This document shows, piece by piece, positions 1 through 8,189 of a stretch of 64,000 nucleotides of DNA; positions within the stretch are counted from its first letter, which is position 1; the number at the start of each line of letters is the position of its first letter. The notes below the pieces were generated by a model. That model ran no database searches. It was not told the origin of the DNA and was given only the letters and a program-made list of their open reading frames with translations. Source of the DNA: Hyphomicrobiales bacterium. Its GTDB lineage: Bacteria; Pseudomonadota; Alphaproteobacteria; Rhizobiales; Beijerinckiaceae. The stretch lies in contig JAFAHO010000164.1 of NCBI GenBank assembly GCA_019237205.1, positions 1 to 64,000 of the forward strand. The letters are read 5' to 3'. The position numbers were made by a program, and so were the translations under genes.

Positions 1-933
1 CGTCCATGCCGGGTCGGCCAGATGCGGACGGGCAACCGCGCAGAGATCTGCGTCGTCGAACGCAAGCTTGGTCCCCGAACCGATCGCAAAATGTGCAGTA
101 TGGGCCGCATCGCCCATCAGAACGACATACGACCTGCCATTGAAATGGCTCCAGGCGCCGCAAATCAGCCGGCTGAAATTGAGCCAGGCCGACCCGCGCA
201 AATGGCGCGCGTTGGTCATAAGGCTGGCGCCGTCGAGCGTCTCGGAAAAAAGCCGCTCACAGAAGTCGATCGAGCCTTGCTGTTCAAGCTTGTCGAGTCC
301 ATGCGCGGCGAACGTGTCTTCGGTGGTTTCGACAATGGAGGTCGACGTGTCGCGGTCGAATTTGTAAATATGCGCCTGAAACCACCCATGTTCGGCGCGC
401 CGGAAATCGAAAGTGAAGGCGTCGATGAGCTTCCTGGTCCCCAGCCAGATGTATCGGTTGGGCCGTACGACCAGGTCGGGCCTGAAGACATCGGCGCAGC
501 GTTCGCCGATTCGGGAATTGATTCCGTCGGCCGCGACGATCAAATCGGCGTCAGGAAACTGAAGACCAGACTCGACATCCCGCTCTAACACGAGCTCAAC
601 GCCGAGCTCTTCCCAGCGTCGCTGAAGGATGTTGAGCAATTGCTTACGTCCGATCCCGATGAAACCGTGGCCGGTGGTGCGCTGGCGCGTGCCTTTGAAG
701 ATCAGCTCGATATCGTCCCAGTGGTTGAAGGCGTCCGCAACCTTCTCGGCGCTCTCCGGATCGGCGGCGCGCATGGCCTGCATCATCGCGTCGGAAAAGA
801 CGACGCCCCAGCCGAACGTGTCGTAAGGCTTGTTGCGTTCGACGACAGTGATCGAGTGTTCCGGGTTTCGGCGCTTCATCAGCAGTCCGAAATAGAGCCC
901 GGCCGGTCCCCCGCTGATGCAGACGATCCGCAT
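1..933 (-). CDS. FAD-dependent aryl-CoA monooxygenase (salicylyl-CoA 5-hydroxylase / anthraniloyl-CoA monooxygenase-like), N-terminal part, truncated by left window edge
   Basis: Reverse-strand reading from ATG at 933: MRIVCISGGPAGLYFGLLMKRRNPEHSITVVERNKPYDTFGWGVVFSDAMM...; GxGPAGL FAD motif and DTFGWGVVFSD typical of this family; open to the window edge, so absent from the ORF track. Confidence 0.85.
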   Translation of the reverse strand, partial: MRIVCISGGPAGLYFGLLMKRRNPEHSITVVERNKPYDTFGWGVVFSDAMMQAMRAADPESAEKVADAFNHWDDIELIFKGTRQRTTGHGFIGIGRKQLLNILQRRWEELGVELVLERDVESGLQFPDADLIVAADGINSRIGERCADVFRPDLVVRPNRYIWLGTRKLIDAFTFDFRRAEHGWFQAHIYKFDRDTSTSIVETTEDTFAAHGLDKLEQQGSIDFCERLFSETLDGASLMTNARHLRGSAWLNFSRLICGAWSHFNGRSYVVLMGDAAHTAHFAIGSGTKLAFDDADLCAVARPHLADPAWT

Positions 934-972
934 GTCCCTCGTCCTTCCGGCGTCATGCCGACGCCGATATTA

Positions 973-987
973 CTTTAGAGTTAAAAG
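973..987. promoter_or_regulatory. Candidate MarR operator box CTTTAGAGTTAAAAG upstream of the monooxygenase gene
   Basis: 12/15 match to a second copy at 1719-1733 in front of the adjacent marR gene; imperfect dyad. Confidence 0.5.
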
Positions 988-1148
988 ATTGCGACTTCAA
1001 GCGTCGAGTCAGATGCCCTGCGCCGGCAGATCGCCCGCCAGGCGGGCATGCGGCGAGCGGCCGTTTGTCAATCGTTGCCGCCCCTCGCCATGCCGGGCGG
1101 ATTGTCGAAACCGTTGGCCACGCCCGCTCAAAGGCGCAGCGACAGTCT

Positions 1149-1703
1149 CTAGTCTTCGCTCTTGATGAGGCGGCTGCTGACGGAGCGCTTCACTCTCCCA
1201 GTTGCGCCAAAGATCTGCGCGAGCGTTTTGTCGTCGACCTCGCTCATGAGTTCACGCAGCCAGGCTTCATGCGCCCTCGCCATTCGGGCGAAGGTTTCCC
1301 GGCCGTGCCTGGTCAATTTGGCGACGGTCACCCGTCGATCGCCGTCCGCACTCTGGCGGACAATCAGGCCGTCTGATTCGAGCCTATCAGCGAGGCCGGT
1401 CACGTTGCCGTTGGTCACCATCGTCCGCCGCGACAATTCGCCGAGCCTCAGCCCCTCGCGTTCACGGTAGAGCTGCGCCATAAGATCGAATTGCGGAAGC
1501 GTCGCCTGGAATTCGTTCCGAAGCCGCCGGCGAATCTCGTGTGAAATGATCTTGGTGATCGACAGCATGCGCAACCAAAGCCGCAGTTGCGCCTTCTGAC
1601 CGTCGCGCGCGTCATTAACGATGATCTCGAGGTCGGCGGGCGGCGCAGCTACATCGAGGGAGTTGTCGCTCACGGGACTGGACCAGAACAGAGATGCCGT
1701 CAC
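1149..1703 (-). CDS. MarR family transcriptional regulator
   Basis: 184 aa; winged-helix pattern LRLGELSRRTMVTNGNVTGLADRLESDGLIVRQSADGDRRVTVAKLTRHG; GTG start. Confidence 0.9.
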   Translation of the reverse strand: MTASLFWSSPVSDNSLDVAAPPADLEIIVNDARDGQKAQLRLWLRMLSITKIISHEIRRRLRNEFQATLPQFDLMAQLYREREGLRLGELSRRTMVTNGNVTGLADRLESDGLIVRQSADGDRRVTVAKLTRHGRETFARMARAHEAWLRELMSEVDDKTLAQIFGATGRVKRSVSSRLIKSED

Positions 1704-1718
1704 CGATACCGGGCGATC

Positions 1719-1733
1719 CTTTAGATATCAAAG
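1719..1733. promoter_or_regulatory. Candidate MarR operator box CTTTAGATATCAAAG upstream of marR
   Basis: 12/15 identical to the box at 973-987, lies immediately upstream of the marR start. Confidence 0.5.
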
Positions 1734-1742
1734 AATTCCAAA

Positions 1743-3311
1743 TCATCCCGCGAGCATCTTCGCGAGCATGAAGCCGGAGCCGGCCCCGGTTCCCGCGCCT
1801 GGCCAAGTGGAGGCGCCGCAGAGATAAAGCCCTTTCACGGGCGTGCGGTAACGCGAATAGCCCGCAGCCGGACGCAGAAAAAAGTTCTGGTCGAGATGAT
1901 GACTTCCGGAAAGATTGTCGCCGCCGATCAGGTTGGGATTTTCGCGTTCGAGATCGAGCGGCGAGTAGATTGCGCGGGCCAGCGCGAGGCCGCGAAGGCC
2001 CGGCGCGTAGGACTCCAGGATATCGAGCGCACGTTCAGCATAGGCTTGCTTGGCGTCGTCCCAGTTCGTCGCTTGAATCTCTCCTTTTGCGTCGCCGCGA
2101 ATGTTGGCCGGCAGCAAACGGACTTGAATCCAGAGGACGTGCTTGCCTTCGGGAGCGCGAGAGGGATCGATGGCGGTTGGTTGTCCAACGACCAACGCGG
2201 GCTCGACGGGAAGCAGCCCTGCGGACGCTTCGGAATAGACCCGCGACATCATTTCGAGGTCCGGCGCAACATGCACGTACGCGAAGCTCCGGACTGCGGC
2301 GCCGGCGCTCCAATTAGGCAGATCGTCGAGCGCCAGGTGGATCATCATGGTGCCCGGCCCCGCCCGGAACGAAGAGATATCGCGTTCGAAACTTCTGCGC
2401 GCGGGATCGGAAGCGATGAGCGTCCCGAACACGAGCTTGGGGTGCACGTTCGCGATGACCGCGCGCCTGGCTTCCAGACGGCGCCCGTCCGCGAGCGTCA
2501 CCCCGCCGGCGCGTCCGGAACTGACGTCAACCCGCGCAACCGGCGCGCCGAGGATCAACACCGCGCCTCGAGCTTTCAGCGCGCGGGTCATCGCGTTCAC
2601 GATCGTATCTGCGCCGCCTTTCCCGATCACCATGCCAAAGGTCTGGCAGGCCATGCTTTCGAGATAGGGAAACAGAGCGCCTCCGGCGACGTCGGGCGCG
2701 AAATCAAGGTGGAGTCCCCAGGCCGCCATCATTGCCTTGATCTTGGGATGCGAAAAGCGCGCGTCGAGGAAATCGCGCGGGCTCGCCAAAAAGAGACGCA
2801 ACGTTTCGAACAACCACCCGGTCCCCCGCTCGCGCCAAGCCTTCCAGACCGCCTTTGCCGCCGTGATCGAGGGCATAGGCGAACCGAGAAGCGCGAGAAT
2901 ATGCGGCGCATCGATCTCGAAGCGCGCGACCAGATCGCGCCAAGCCCGCGCATCGGCCGGCGAAAGCGCGGCGATGCCAGCGATTGTCTTGTCGAGGCTG
3001 GTGCTCACGCCAAAATAAGTCCCGTCGCGAAACACGCTGGCGAAACAATCTTGCGCGGGCGCGAAACCGAGGCCCTGCGCGAGCAGCGCTTCCTTGTGCG
3101 CGGCGAAGAAAGCCGAGCCAGCGAACATCGAGAGGTTCATCGCGCAGAGATCGTGGCGAAAGCCCGGCAATGTCAGCTCTCGGGTCTTGACTGCGCCCCC
3201 TGCTTCCTCCCTGGCTTCGACAACCGCGACGGACCATCCTTTTTCGGCGAGCCGAACGGCCGCCGCGAGTCCATTATGGCCGGCTCCGATGACAACCGCG
3301 TCATAAGACAT
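1743..3311 (-). CDS. NAD(P)/FAD-dependent oxidoreductase, phytoene dehydrogenase-like
   Basis: MSYDAVVIGAGHNGLAAAVRLAEKGWSVAVVEAREEAGGAVKTRE N-terminus; C-terminal GLYLCGASTWPGAGTGAGSGFMLAKML; start moved from 3377 to the ATG at 3311. Confidence 0.88.
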   Translation of the reverse strand: MSYDAVVIGAGHNGLAAAVRLAEKGWSVAVVEAREEAGGAVKTRELTLPGFRHDLCAMNLSMFAGSAFFAAHKEALLAQGLGFAPAQDCFASVFRDGTYFGVSTSLDKTIAGIAALSPADARAWRDLVARFEIDAPHILALLGSPMPSITAAKAVWKAWRERGTGWLFETLRLFLASPRDFLDARFSHPKIKAMMAAWGLHLDFAPDVAGGALFPYLESMACQTFGMVIGKGGADTIVNAMTRALKARGAVLILGAPVARVDVSSGRAGGVTLADGRRLEARRAVIANVHPKLVFGTLIASDPARRSFERDISSFRAGPGTMMIHLALDDLPNWSAGAAVRSFAYVHVAPDLEMMSRVYSEASAGLLPVEPALVVGQPTAIDPSRAPEGKHVLWIQVRLLPANIRGDAKGEIQATNWDDAKQAYAERALDILESYAPGLRGLALARAIYSPLDLERENPNLIGGDNLSGSHHLDQNFFLRPAAGYSRYRTPVKGLYLCGASTWPGAGTGAGSGFMLAKMLAG

Positions 3312-3631
3312 CTTCGGGCCTCCCAATTGAAAATCCCGGCGCTGCGGCGAAAGGAAATTCCATGCGTTTCCAGACATTCCGATTGCAAAGCACGTTTGCG
3401 GCGCGCGGTGAGGTTACGATGCTGTGTTTTGAAGTGTCCCATGAAAGCGGAGTTCGCAACACCCTTTGCATCAAACGGTAATGCGGGAGCAATTGGAGAG
3501 GATTGGGCCGTCCTGATTGTTGCAAAATCATATTTCCGCGCCTAATTTGACAGCCTGCGCGCCGTAGGACTGCGAGAGGAACGGCGTTCGGAGGCCGGTC
3601 TTCGGCCCTTCCGGGGCGCGCTATTGGGAGC

Positions 3632-4426
3632 ATGAAAATGAGTTCAGCCAGAACGCTAGATGACCTGGCATCGGCGCTGCTGTCGGGATCGGTCCGAGTC
3701 ATCGACCTGTCGGCGCCACTGGGGCCTGAAACCCCCGTGATCCAGCTCCCGCCGCAGATTGGCAAGAACACGCCGCCGGTGAAGGTGCACAGCATCTCGC
3801 GTTACGATGCCGACGGCCCCTACTGGGCGTGGAACTGGCTCGAACTCGGGGAGCATACCGGCACGCATTTCGATGCGCCTCGACACTGGATCAGCGGCAA
3901 AGACTATCCCGACGGTGCGACCGACCGCATTCCCGTCAAGAGTTTCGTCGCGCCCGCCAATGTCATCGACCGCTCGAAAGAAGCGGCTGCGAATGCGGAC
4001 TACTTGCTGACTGTCGACAGCATTCGGGCTTGGGAAAAGGAGCACGGCGAGATCGAACCGGGCGGCTGGGTGCTGTTGCGGACGGACTGGTACAAGCGCA
4101 ACGGCAGCTCCGACACCTTCCTGAACGCGGATGCGAACGGGCCGCATTCGCCCGGTCCAACCGCGGAAGCGATCACCTATCTGATCTCAAAGGGCGTAAT
4201 CGGTTGGGGCTCCGAAACAGTGGGTACCGACGCCGGCTCGGCGGGGCGCATGAATCCGCCTTTCCCCGCGCACACTCTTATGCATCAGGCCAATCGCTAC
4301 GGCCTCGCGAGCCTTTGCCATCTCGACCAGTTGCCTGCCAAGGGGGCGGTCCTGATCGCCGCGCCATTGAAGTTCGTTGAGGGCACAGGATCGCCGGTGC
4401 GCGCGCTGGCTCTCGTTCCGAACTGA
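3632..4426 (+). CDS. Cyclase family (kynurenine formamidase / isatin hydrolase fold) metal-dependent hydrolase
   Basis: 264 aa; HTGTHFDAPRHW metal-binding motif, GWVLLRTDWYKR, FPAHTLMHQ. Confidence 0.85.
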   Translation: MKMSSARTLDDLASALLSGSVRVIDLSAPLGPETPVIQLPPQIGKNTPPVKVHSISRYDADGPYWAWNWLELGEHTGTHFDAPRHWISGKDYPDGATDRIPVKSFVAPANVIDRSKEAAANADYLLTVDSIRAWEKEHGEIEPGGWVLLRTDWYKRNGSSDTFLNADANGPHSPGPTAEAITYLISKGVIGWGSETVGTDAGSAGRMNPPFPAHTLMHQANRYGLASLCHLDQLPAKGAVLIAAPLKFVEGTGSPVRALALVPN

Positions 4427-4471
4427 CGCTTGCCCGCTCTGGCGGGGCTGACGACCGAACTGCGGACAACC

Positions 4472-6055
4472 ATGGCCGATCCGGACTATGTCATCGTTGG
4501 CGCCGGCATCAATGGATTGGTCGCCGCCAGCGTGCTGGGAAAGAACGGCCACAAGGTGCTGGTGCTCGACCGCAACGACCGGGTCGGCGGTTGTTTGCGC
4601 ACCGAGGAGATCACGGCGCCTGGGTTCGTGCACGACGTCATGGCGACGACCTTGGTGCTCTTCCTGACGTCGCCCGCCTATGGCGCGATCGGCAAGGAAC
4701 TGGAGGCGCGCGGATTCGCGGTCGCCCATAGCAATTTGCCGACCGGCGTCTTGCGTCCTGACGGCTCATATGTGCTGTTTTCCCGCGACCGGAAGCGCAA
4801 CATCGCGACCTTCGACGCTTGCGCGCCGGGCGACGGCGCTGCCTTCGCCAGGGAAATGGAGGCAATGGGCGCCGACGCGCCATTCCTCTTCTCGCTTCTC
4901 GGCGGCCGGCTTTGGTCGCGATCGATGGCGATGACGATTGCGCGCGAGGCATTGAAGCGCGGACCGCGCGCTTTGTTGGCCTGGTTCGGCGAGGCGCTGA
5001 GGCCATCGCGAAACTATTTGGAGGCGACCTATGCCTCCGAGGCATTGCATGCTCTCTGGGCGCCTTGGGGCTTGCACTGTGGCCTCAATCCCGAAAGCGC
5101 CTATTCCGCCCAAATGATCAAGGTGATCGCCTTCGCAATAGAGTTGGCGGGTTGCCCGATCGCCGTTGGCGGCGCCAAGTCCTTGCTCGGCGCCTTCGAA
5201 CGGTTGATTGGCGATCAGGGCGGGCAGATCCGCAGCCGCGTCGATGTCGAGCAGGTGCTGCTCGGCGCGGACGGTCGAGCGAGCGGTGTGAAGCTTTCAT
5301 CGGGCGAGAGAATCATTTCCGGCAAAGGCGTGATCTGCTCGATGACTCCCGCTCAGCTCTACAGTCGCGTGCCGTGCGACAATGCGCCGCCGTCAGAGAT
5401 TTCCGCCGCACTGCGGCGCTACCGCCATGGCAAAGGCGACATGCAGATCCACTATGCGCTCGACGCCCCGCCACTTTGGAATGGCGGCGAGGAACTGAGC
5501 AAGGTCGCGTTGCTGCATGTCACGCCGGGCCTCGACGGCGTTTCGCGCGCAGCCAATGAGGCCGAACGCGGGCTGTTGCCCGCTGAGCCGACGATCTGCG
5601 TCGGGCAGCCGACGGCGCTGGACCCCTCTCGCGCCCCCGACGGCAAGGCGATCCTCTGGTTGCAGTTGCCCGAGGCGCCACGCTTTCTGAAAGGCGACGC
5701 CGCCAGGCAGATCGCCACGCCAGTCGACGGCCAATGGACTCCGGTCGTCCGTGAAGCCTTCGCCGACCGCGTCGAGGCGCTGTTCTCCCGCCACATCAAT
5801 GACTTCAAGAGCCTCATAATCGCGCGAAAGGCCTATTCGCCGGCGGATCTTGAGTCGATGAACGTCAACCTCGTAGGCGGCGATCCCTACGGCGGCTACT
5901 GTGGTCTCGATCAGTTTTTCGTTTGGCGCCCCTTCGCCTCCTCGATTAATCACCGCACCCACGTCCCTGGGCTCTACCACATCGGCGCCTCGACCCACCC
6001 TGGGCCGGGCCTCGGAGGCGGTTCGGGTTACCTGCTCGCCAAGGCCCTGAAATGA
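4472..6055 (+). CDS. NAD(P)/FAD-dependent oxidoreductase, phytoene dehydrogenase-like (paralogue of 1743-3311)
   Basis: MADPDYVIVGAGINGLVAASVLGKNGHKVLVLDRNDRVGGCLRTEE; C-terminal GLYHIGASTHPGPGLGGGSGYLLAKAL; ATG at 4472 inside the ORF opening at 4430. Confidence 0.87.
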   Translation: MADPDYVIVGAGINGLVAASVLGKNGHKVLVLDRNDRVGGCLRTEEITAPGFVHDVMATTLVLFLTSPAYGAIGKELEARGFAVAHSNLPTGVLRPDGSYVLFSRDRKRNIATFDACAPGDGAAFAREMEAMGADAPFLFSLLGGRLWSRSMAMTIAREALKRGPRALLAWFGEALRPSRNYLEATYASEALHALWAPWGLHCGLNPESAYSAQMIKVIAFAIELAGCPIAVGGAKSLLGAFERLIGDQGGQIRSRVDVEQVLLGADGRASGVKLSSGERIISGKGVICSMTPAQLYSRVPCDNAPPSEISAALRRYRHGKGDMQIHYALDAPPLWNGGEELSKVALLHVTPGLDGVSRAANEAERGLLPAEPTICVGQPTALDPSRAPDGKAILWLQLPEAPRFLKGDAARQIATPVDGQWTPVVREAFADRVEALFSRHINDFKSLIIARKAYSPADLESMNVNLVGGDPYGGYCGLDQFFVWRPFASSINHRTHVPGLYHIGASTHPGPGLGGGSGYLLAKALK

Positions 6056-6582
6056 ACGAGCAATTGAACCTGCGAGCGCCTGACGCCGCTTTCGAAGATC
6101 CGCTTTGGGTCCGTGCGAGCGCAGCGGGCCTCCGCCCGTCGCTCGGAGAGATCGGCCTGCAGCAATTCGCGCCCTACCTCATCAACAGCGTGTCGCTGAG
6201 CTGGAACACGCATCTTGCGATCGCGCTGAAGGCGCACGACATGACGACGACCAGGATGCGCGCGCTCGCGATCCTCAGCATCTCCTCGCCGGTTACGATC
6301 AACGAGCTGTCGCTTTATGCGCTCACCGAGCAATCGACGATGAGCCGCACGCTCGATTCCCTGGAAGAAAAAGGCTTCATCCTACGCCGTCCGCGCGCCG
6401 AAGACTTGAGGGTGCGCGATGTCGAAATTACGCAGCCCGGCCGCGAAGCGTTCGCAAAGGTCTGGCCGACAATGTATGAAACACTCCTGAAGATATTCGA
6501 GGGAGTCGACAACCAGGAATACAAGGCGTTCACGGCGACGCTGCACAAGATTATCCAAAATATTCGCAAGCACGAAATCTGA
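6052..6582 (+). CDS. MarR family transcriptional regulator
   Basis: INELSLYALTEQSTMSRTLDSLEEKGFILRRPRAEDLRVRDVEITQPGREAF wHTH pattern; ATGA overlap with upstream oxidoreductase. Confidence 0.88.
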   Translation: MNEQLNLRAPDAAFEDPLWVRASAAGLRPSLGEIGLQQFAPYLINSVSLSWNTHLAIALKAHDMTTTRMRALAILSISSPVTINELSLYALTEQSTMSRTLDSLEEKGFILRRPRAEDLRVRDVEITQPGREAFAKVWPTMYETLLKIFEGVDNQEYKAFTATLHKIIQNIRKHEI

Positions 6583-6641
6583 GCTTTCGCGTTGCGCCGC
6601 CCGATCGCTTGAGGCCTCGTTCGATGCCCCGCCGCCGGTCT

Positions 6642-8189
6642 TCAAAGCGTAGCGACCGTCTTGAGCATTCCCTCTAGTTCGGTCCCCTGCTCATCGGCGA
6701 GTGCAGCGCGCTTCAGCCGGTTCAGCCACACCGCGCCGTCATCGCGTTGGGCCAGCGTCGGGACCGCCGACATCACGCGGTCAAACTTCGACAGTCCGCG
6801 CGCGTGGGTATCGGAATAGCCCTTGACCAATCGACGGCAGGCCAACACTTCCACGCCCAACTCGTAGTGACTTTCCAGAGCTTGCGCGGCGATTGTCAAC
6901 CATGCTTCGCGGTGCGCGACCTCACGCGCGTGGCGTAGAGACATCCTCCGGCGCCTGCCGAAGCTCGCGACCGCCGCGAGCATGAGATAGCCGGTCACAG
7001 TGTTGGTGCGAATCCGCCGCCCTCGATTGACCAGGCGGTCCAGCGCCTTGAATATGCCAGGGCGGTTCTCGATCCACTCGCCCCAGCTCTTGGGCAACGC
7101 GCCGCACAGCTCGTTGGCTCGCGGATGGAAATACTCGGTCGTTGCGACGATCGTATCCTCTGCGGCGGCGACCTCCGCGCGGACGCGCGCCTGACGCGAC
7201 TCGCGGATCTTGAGGTCGGCGACGCGCATAACGTCGTCGTAGGCCATCGCGACCGCGACGTATTTGGCGGCGGCGGTTGTAAAGGCAAAGCTCCTCGTCT
7301 CACCGCCTCGCGAGCGATCGAGGTCGAACAACGTTGCGATGCGATCGAGATATTCGAGCGCATAGTTTGGATCAAGATAATCAACTAGACGGCGCACTCC
7401 GGCGAACAGCAGCGGCTGCGCCGATTGGGGAAAGGCCGAGCGAATGCGCGCCACCAAACGATCGAGTTCGGGAAGGCCGGCCGTCTCCGGCATCGTCGCA
7501 AAATGTTTCTCCGGAAAACGACGCACTGGCTCGATCGCCGCCCGCCGAGTCCGGTTGAAAGCGACGACAAACGCGCGAAGGCTCGAATCGACGCCCATTC
7601 CGCTGGCGCGAATTGCGGATTCGAACGCCGCGCGGTCAAACGGCAGCGCTTCGGTCGCGGCGAGGGCGCCAAACATCGCCGCCGAAATTACGCTGCCCTC
7701 CGATTTGGCGACGGCTTCCATATCGAACGCGATCAACCGCTTGGCTGCGAATTCGGTCGCGATCGACACCACCGCGGGATCTCCAACGCCGTCGCCGGGC
7801 GTCTCCTTTTCCGCCACCGCGAAGGCGCGATGCGTTGAAGCGATCAGCGTGGTTTGCTCGGGCGTGACGAGGCCGCGCAGCACGGATCGGCCCGCCTCCA
7901 TCAATTCGGACGCCATCACGACATCGACGTCGCCGGGCGTCGGCATCAGCGCGAACACAGGTTGGGCGCCCGCTCTCATCGGCGCCGTTTCGATGTAATA
8001 GACCGTCGCGCCGGTGCGTTGCGCGACGCCTGGCACAGACGTGGACTGAGCGGCCCAGCCCTGGGCCTCAGCGAGCGCGACAATCCAGTCGGCGAGAACG
8101 CCCCCGCCCTGCCCGCCCATCGCCAGAATGGCGATCGAGATTCGTTGTGCGCCCCCGACGTCTTTACGGCCGGATGCCTCGGCGTTCAT
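6642..8189 (-). CDS. iorB: Indolepyruvate/2-oxoacid:ferredoxin oxidoreductase beta subunit (gamma-domain plus DUF6537-like C-terminus)
   Basis: MNAEASGRKDVGGAQRISIAILAMGGQGGGVLADWIVALAEAQGWAAQSTSVPGVAQRTGATVYYIE; start placed at ATG 8187-8189, overlapping the stop of the alpha subunit. Confidence 0.88.
   Translation of the reverse strand: MNAEASGRKDVGGAQRISIAILAMGGQGGGVLADWIVALAEAQGWAAQSTSVPGVAQRTGATVYYIETAPMRAGAQPVFALMPTPGDVDVVMASELMEAGRSVLRGLVTPEQTTLIASTHRAFAVAEKETPGDGVGDPAVVSIATEFAAKRLIAFDMEAVAKSEGSVISAAMFGALAATEALPFDRAAFESAIRASGMGVDSSLRAFVVAFNRTRRAAIEPVRRFPEKHFATMPETAGLPELDRLVARIRSAFPQSAQPLLFAGVRRLVDYLDPNYALEYLDRIATLFDLDRSRGGETRSFAFTTAAAKYVAVAMAYDDVMRVADLKIRESRQARVRAEVAAAEDTIVATTEYFHPRANELCGALPKSWGEWIENRPGIFKALDRLVNRGRRIRTNTVTGYLMLAAVASFGRRRRMSLRHAREVAHREAWLTIAAQALESHYELGVEVLACRRLVKGYSDTHARGLSKFDRVMSAVPTLAQRDDGAVWLNRLKRAALADEQGTELEGMLKTVATL

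Noticed and set aside
1896-3545. 549-aa + strand ORF
   Set aside because: Antisense shadow of the FAD oxidoreductase at 1743-3311; Arg/Gly-rich with no family motif; typical of high-GC DNA
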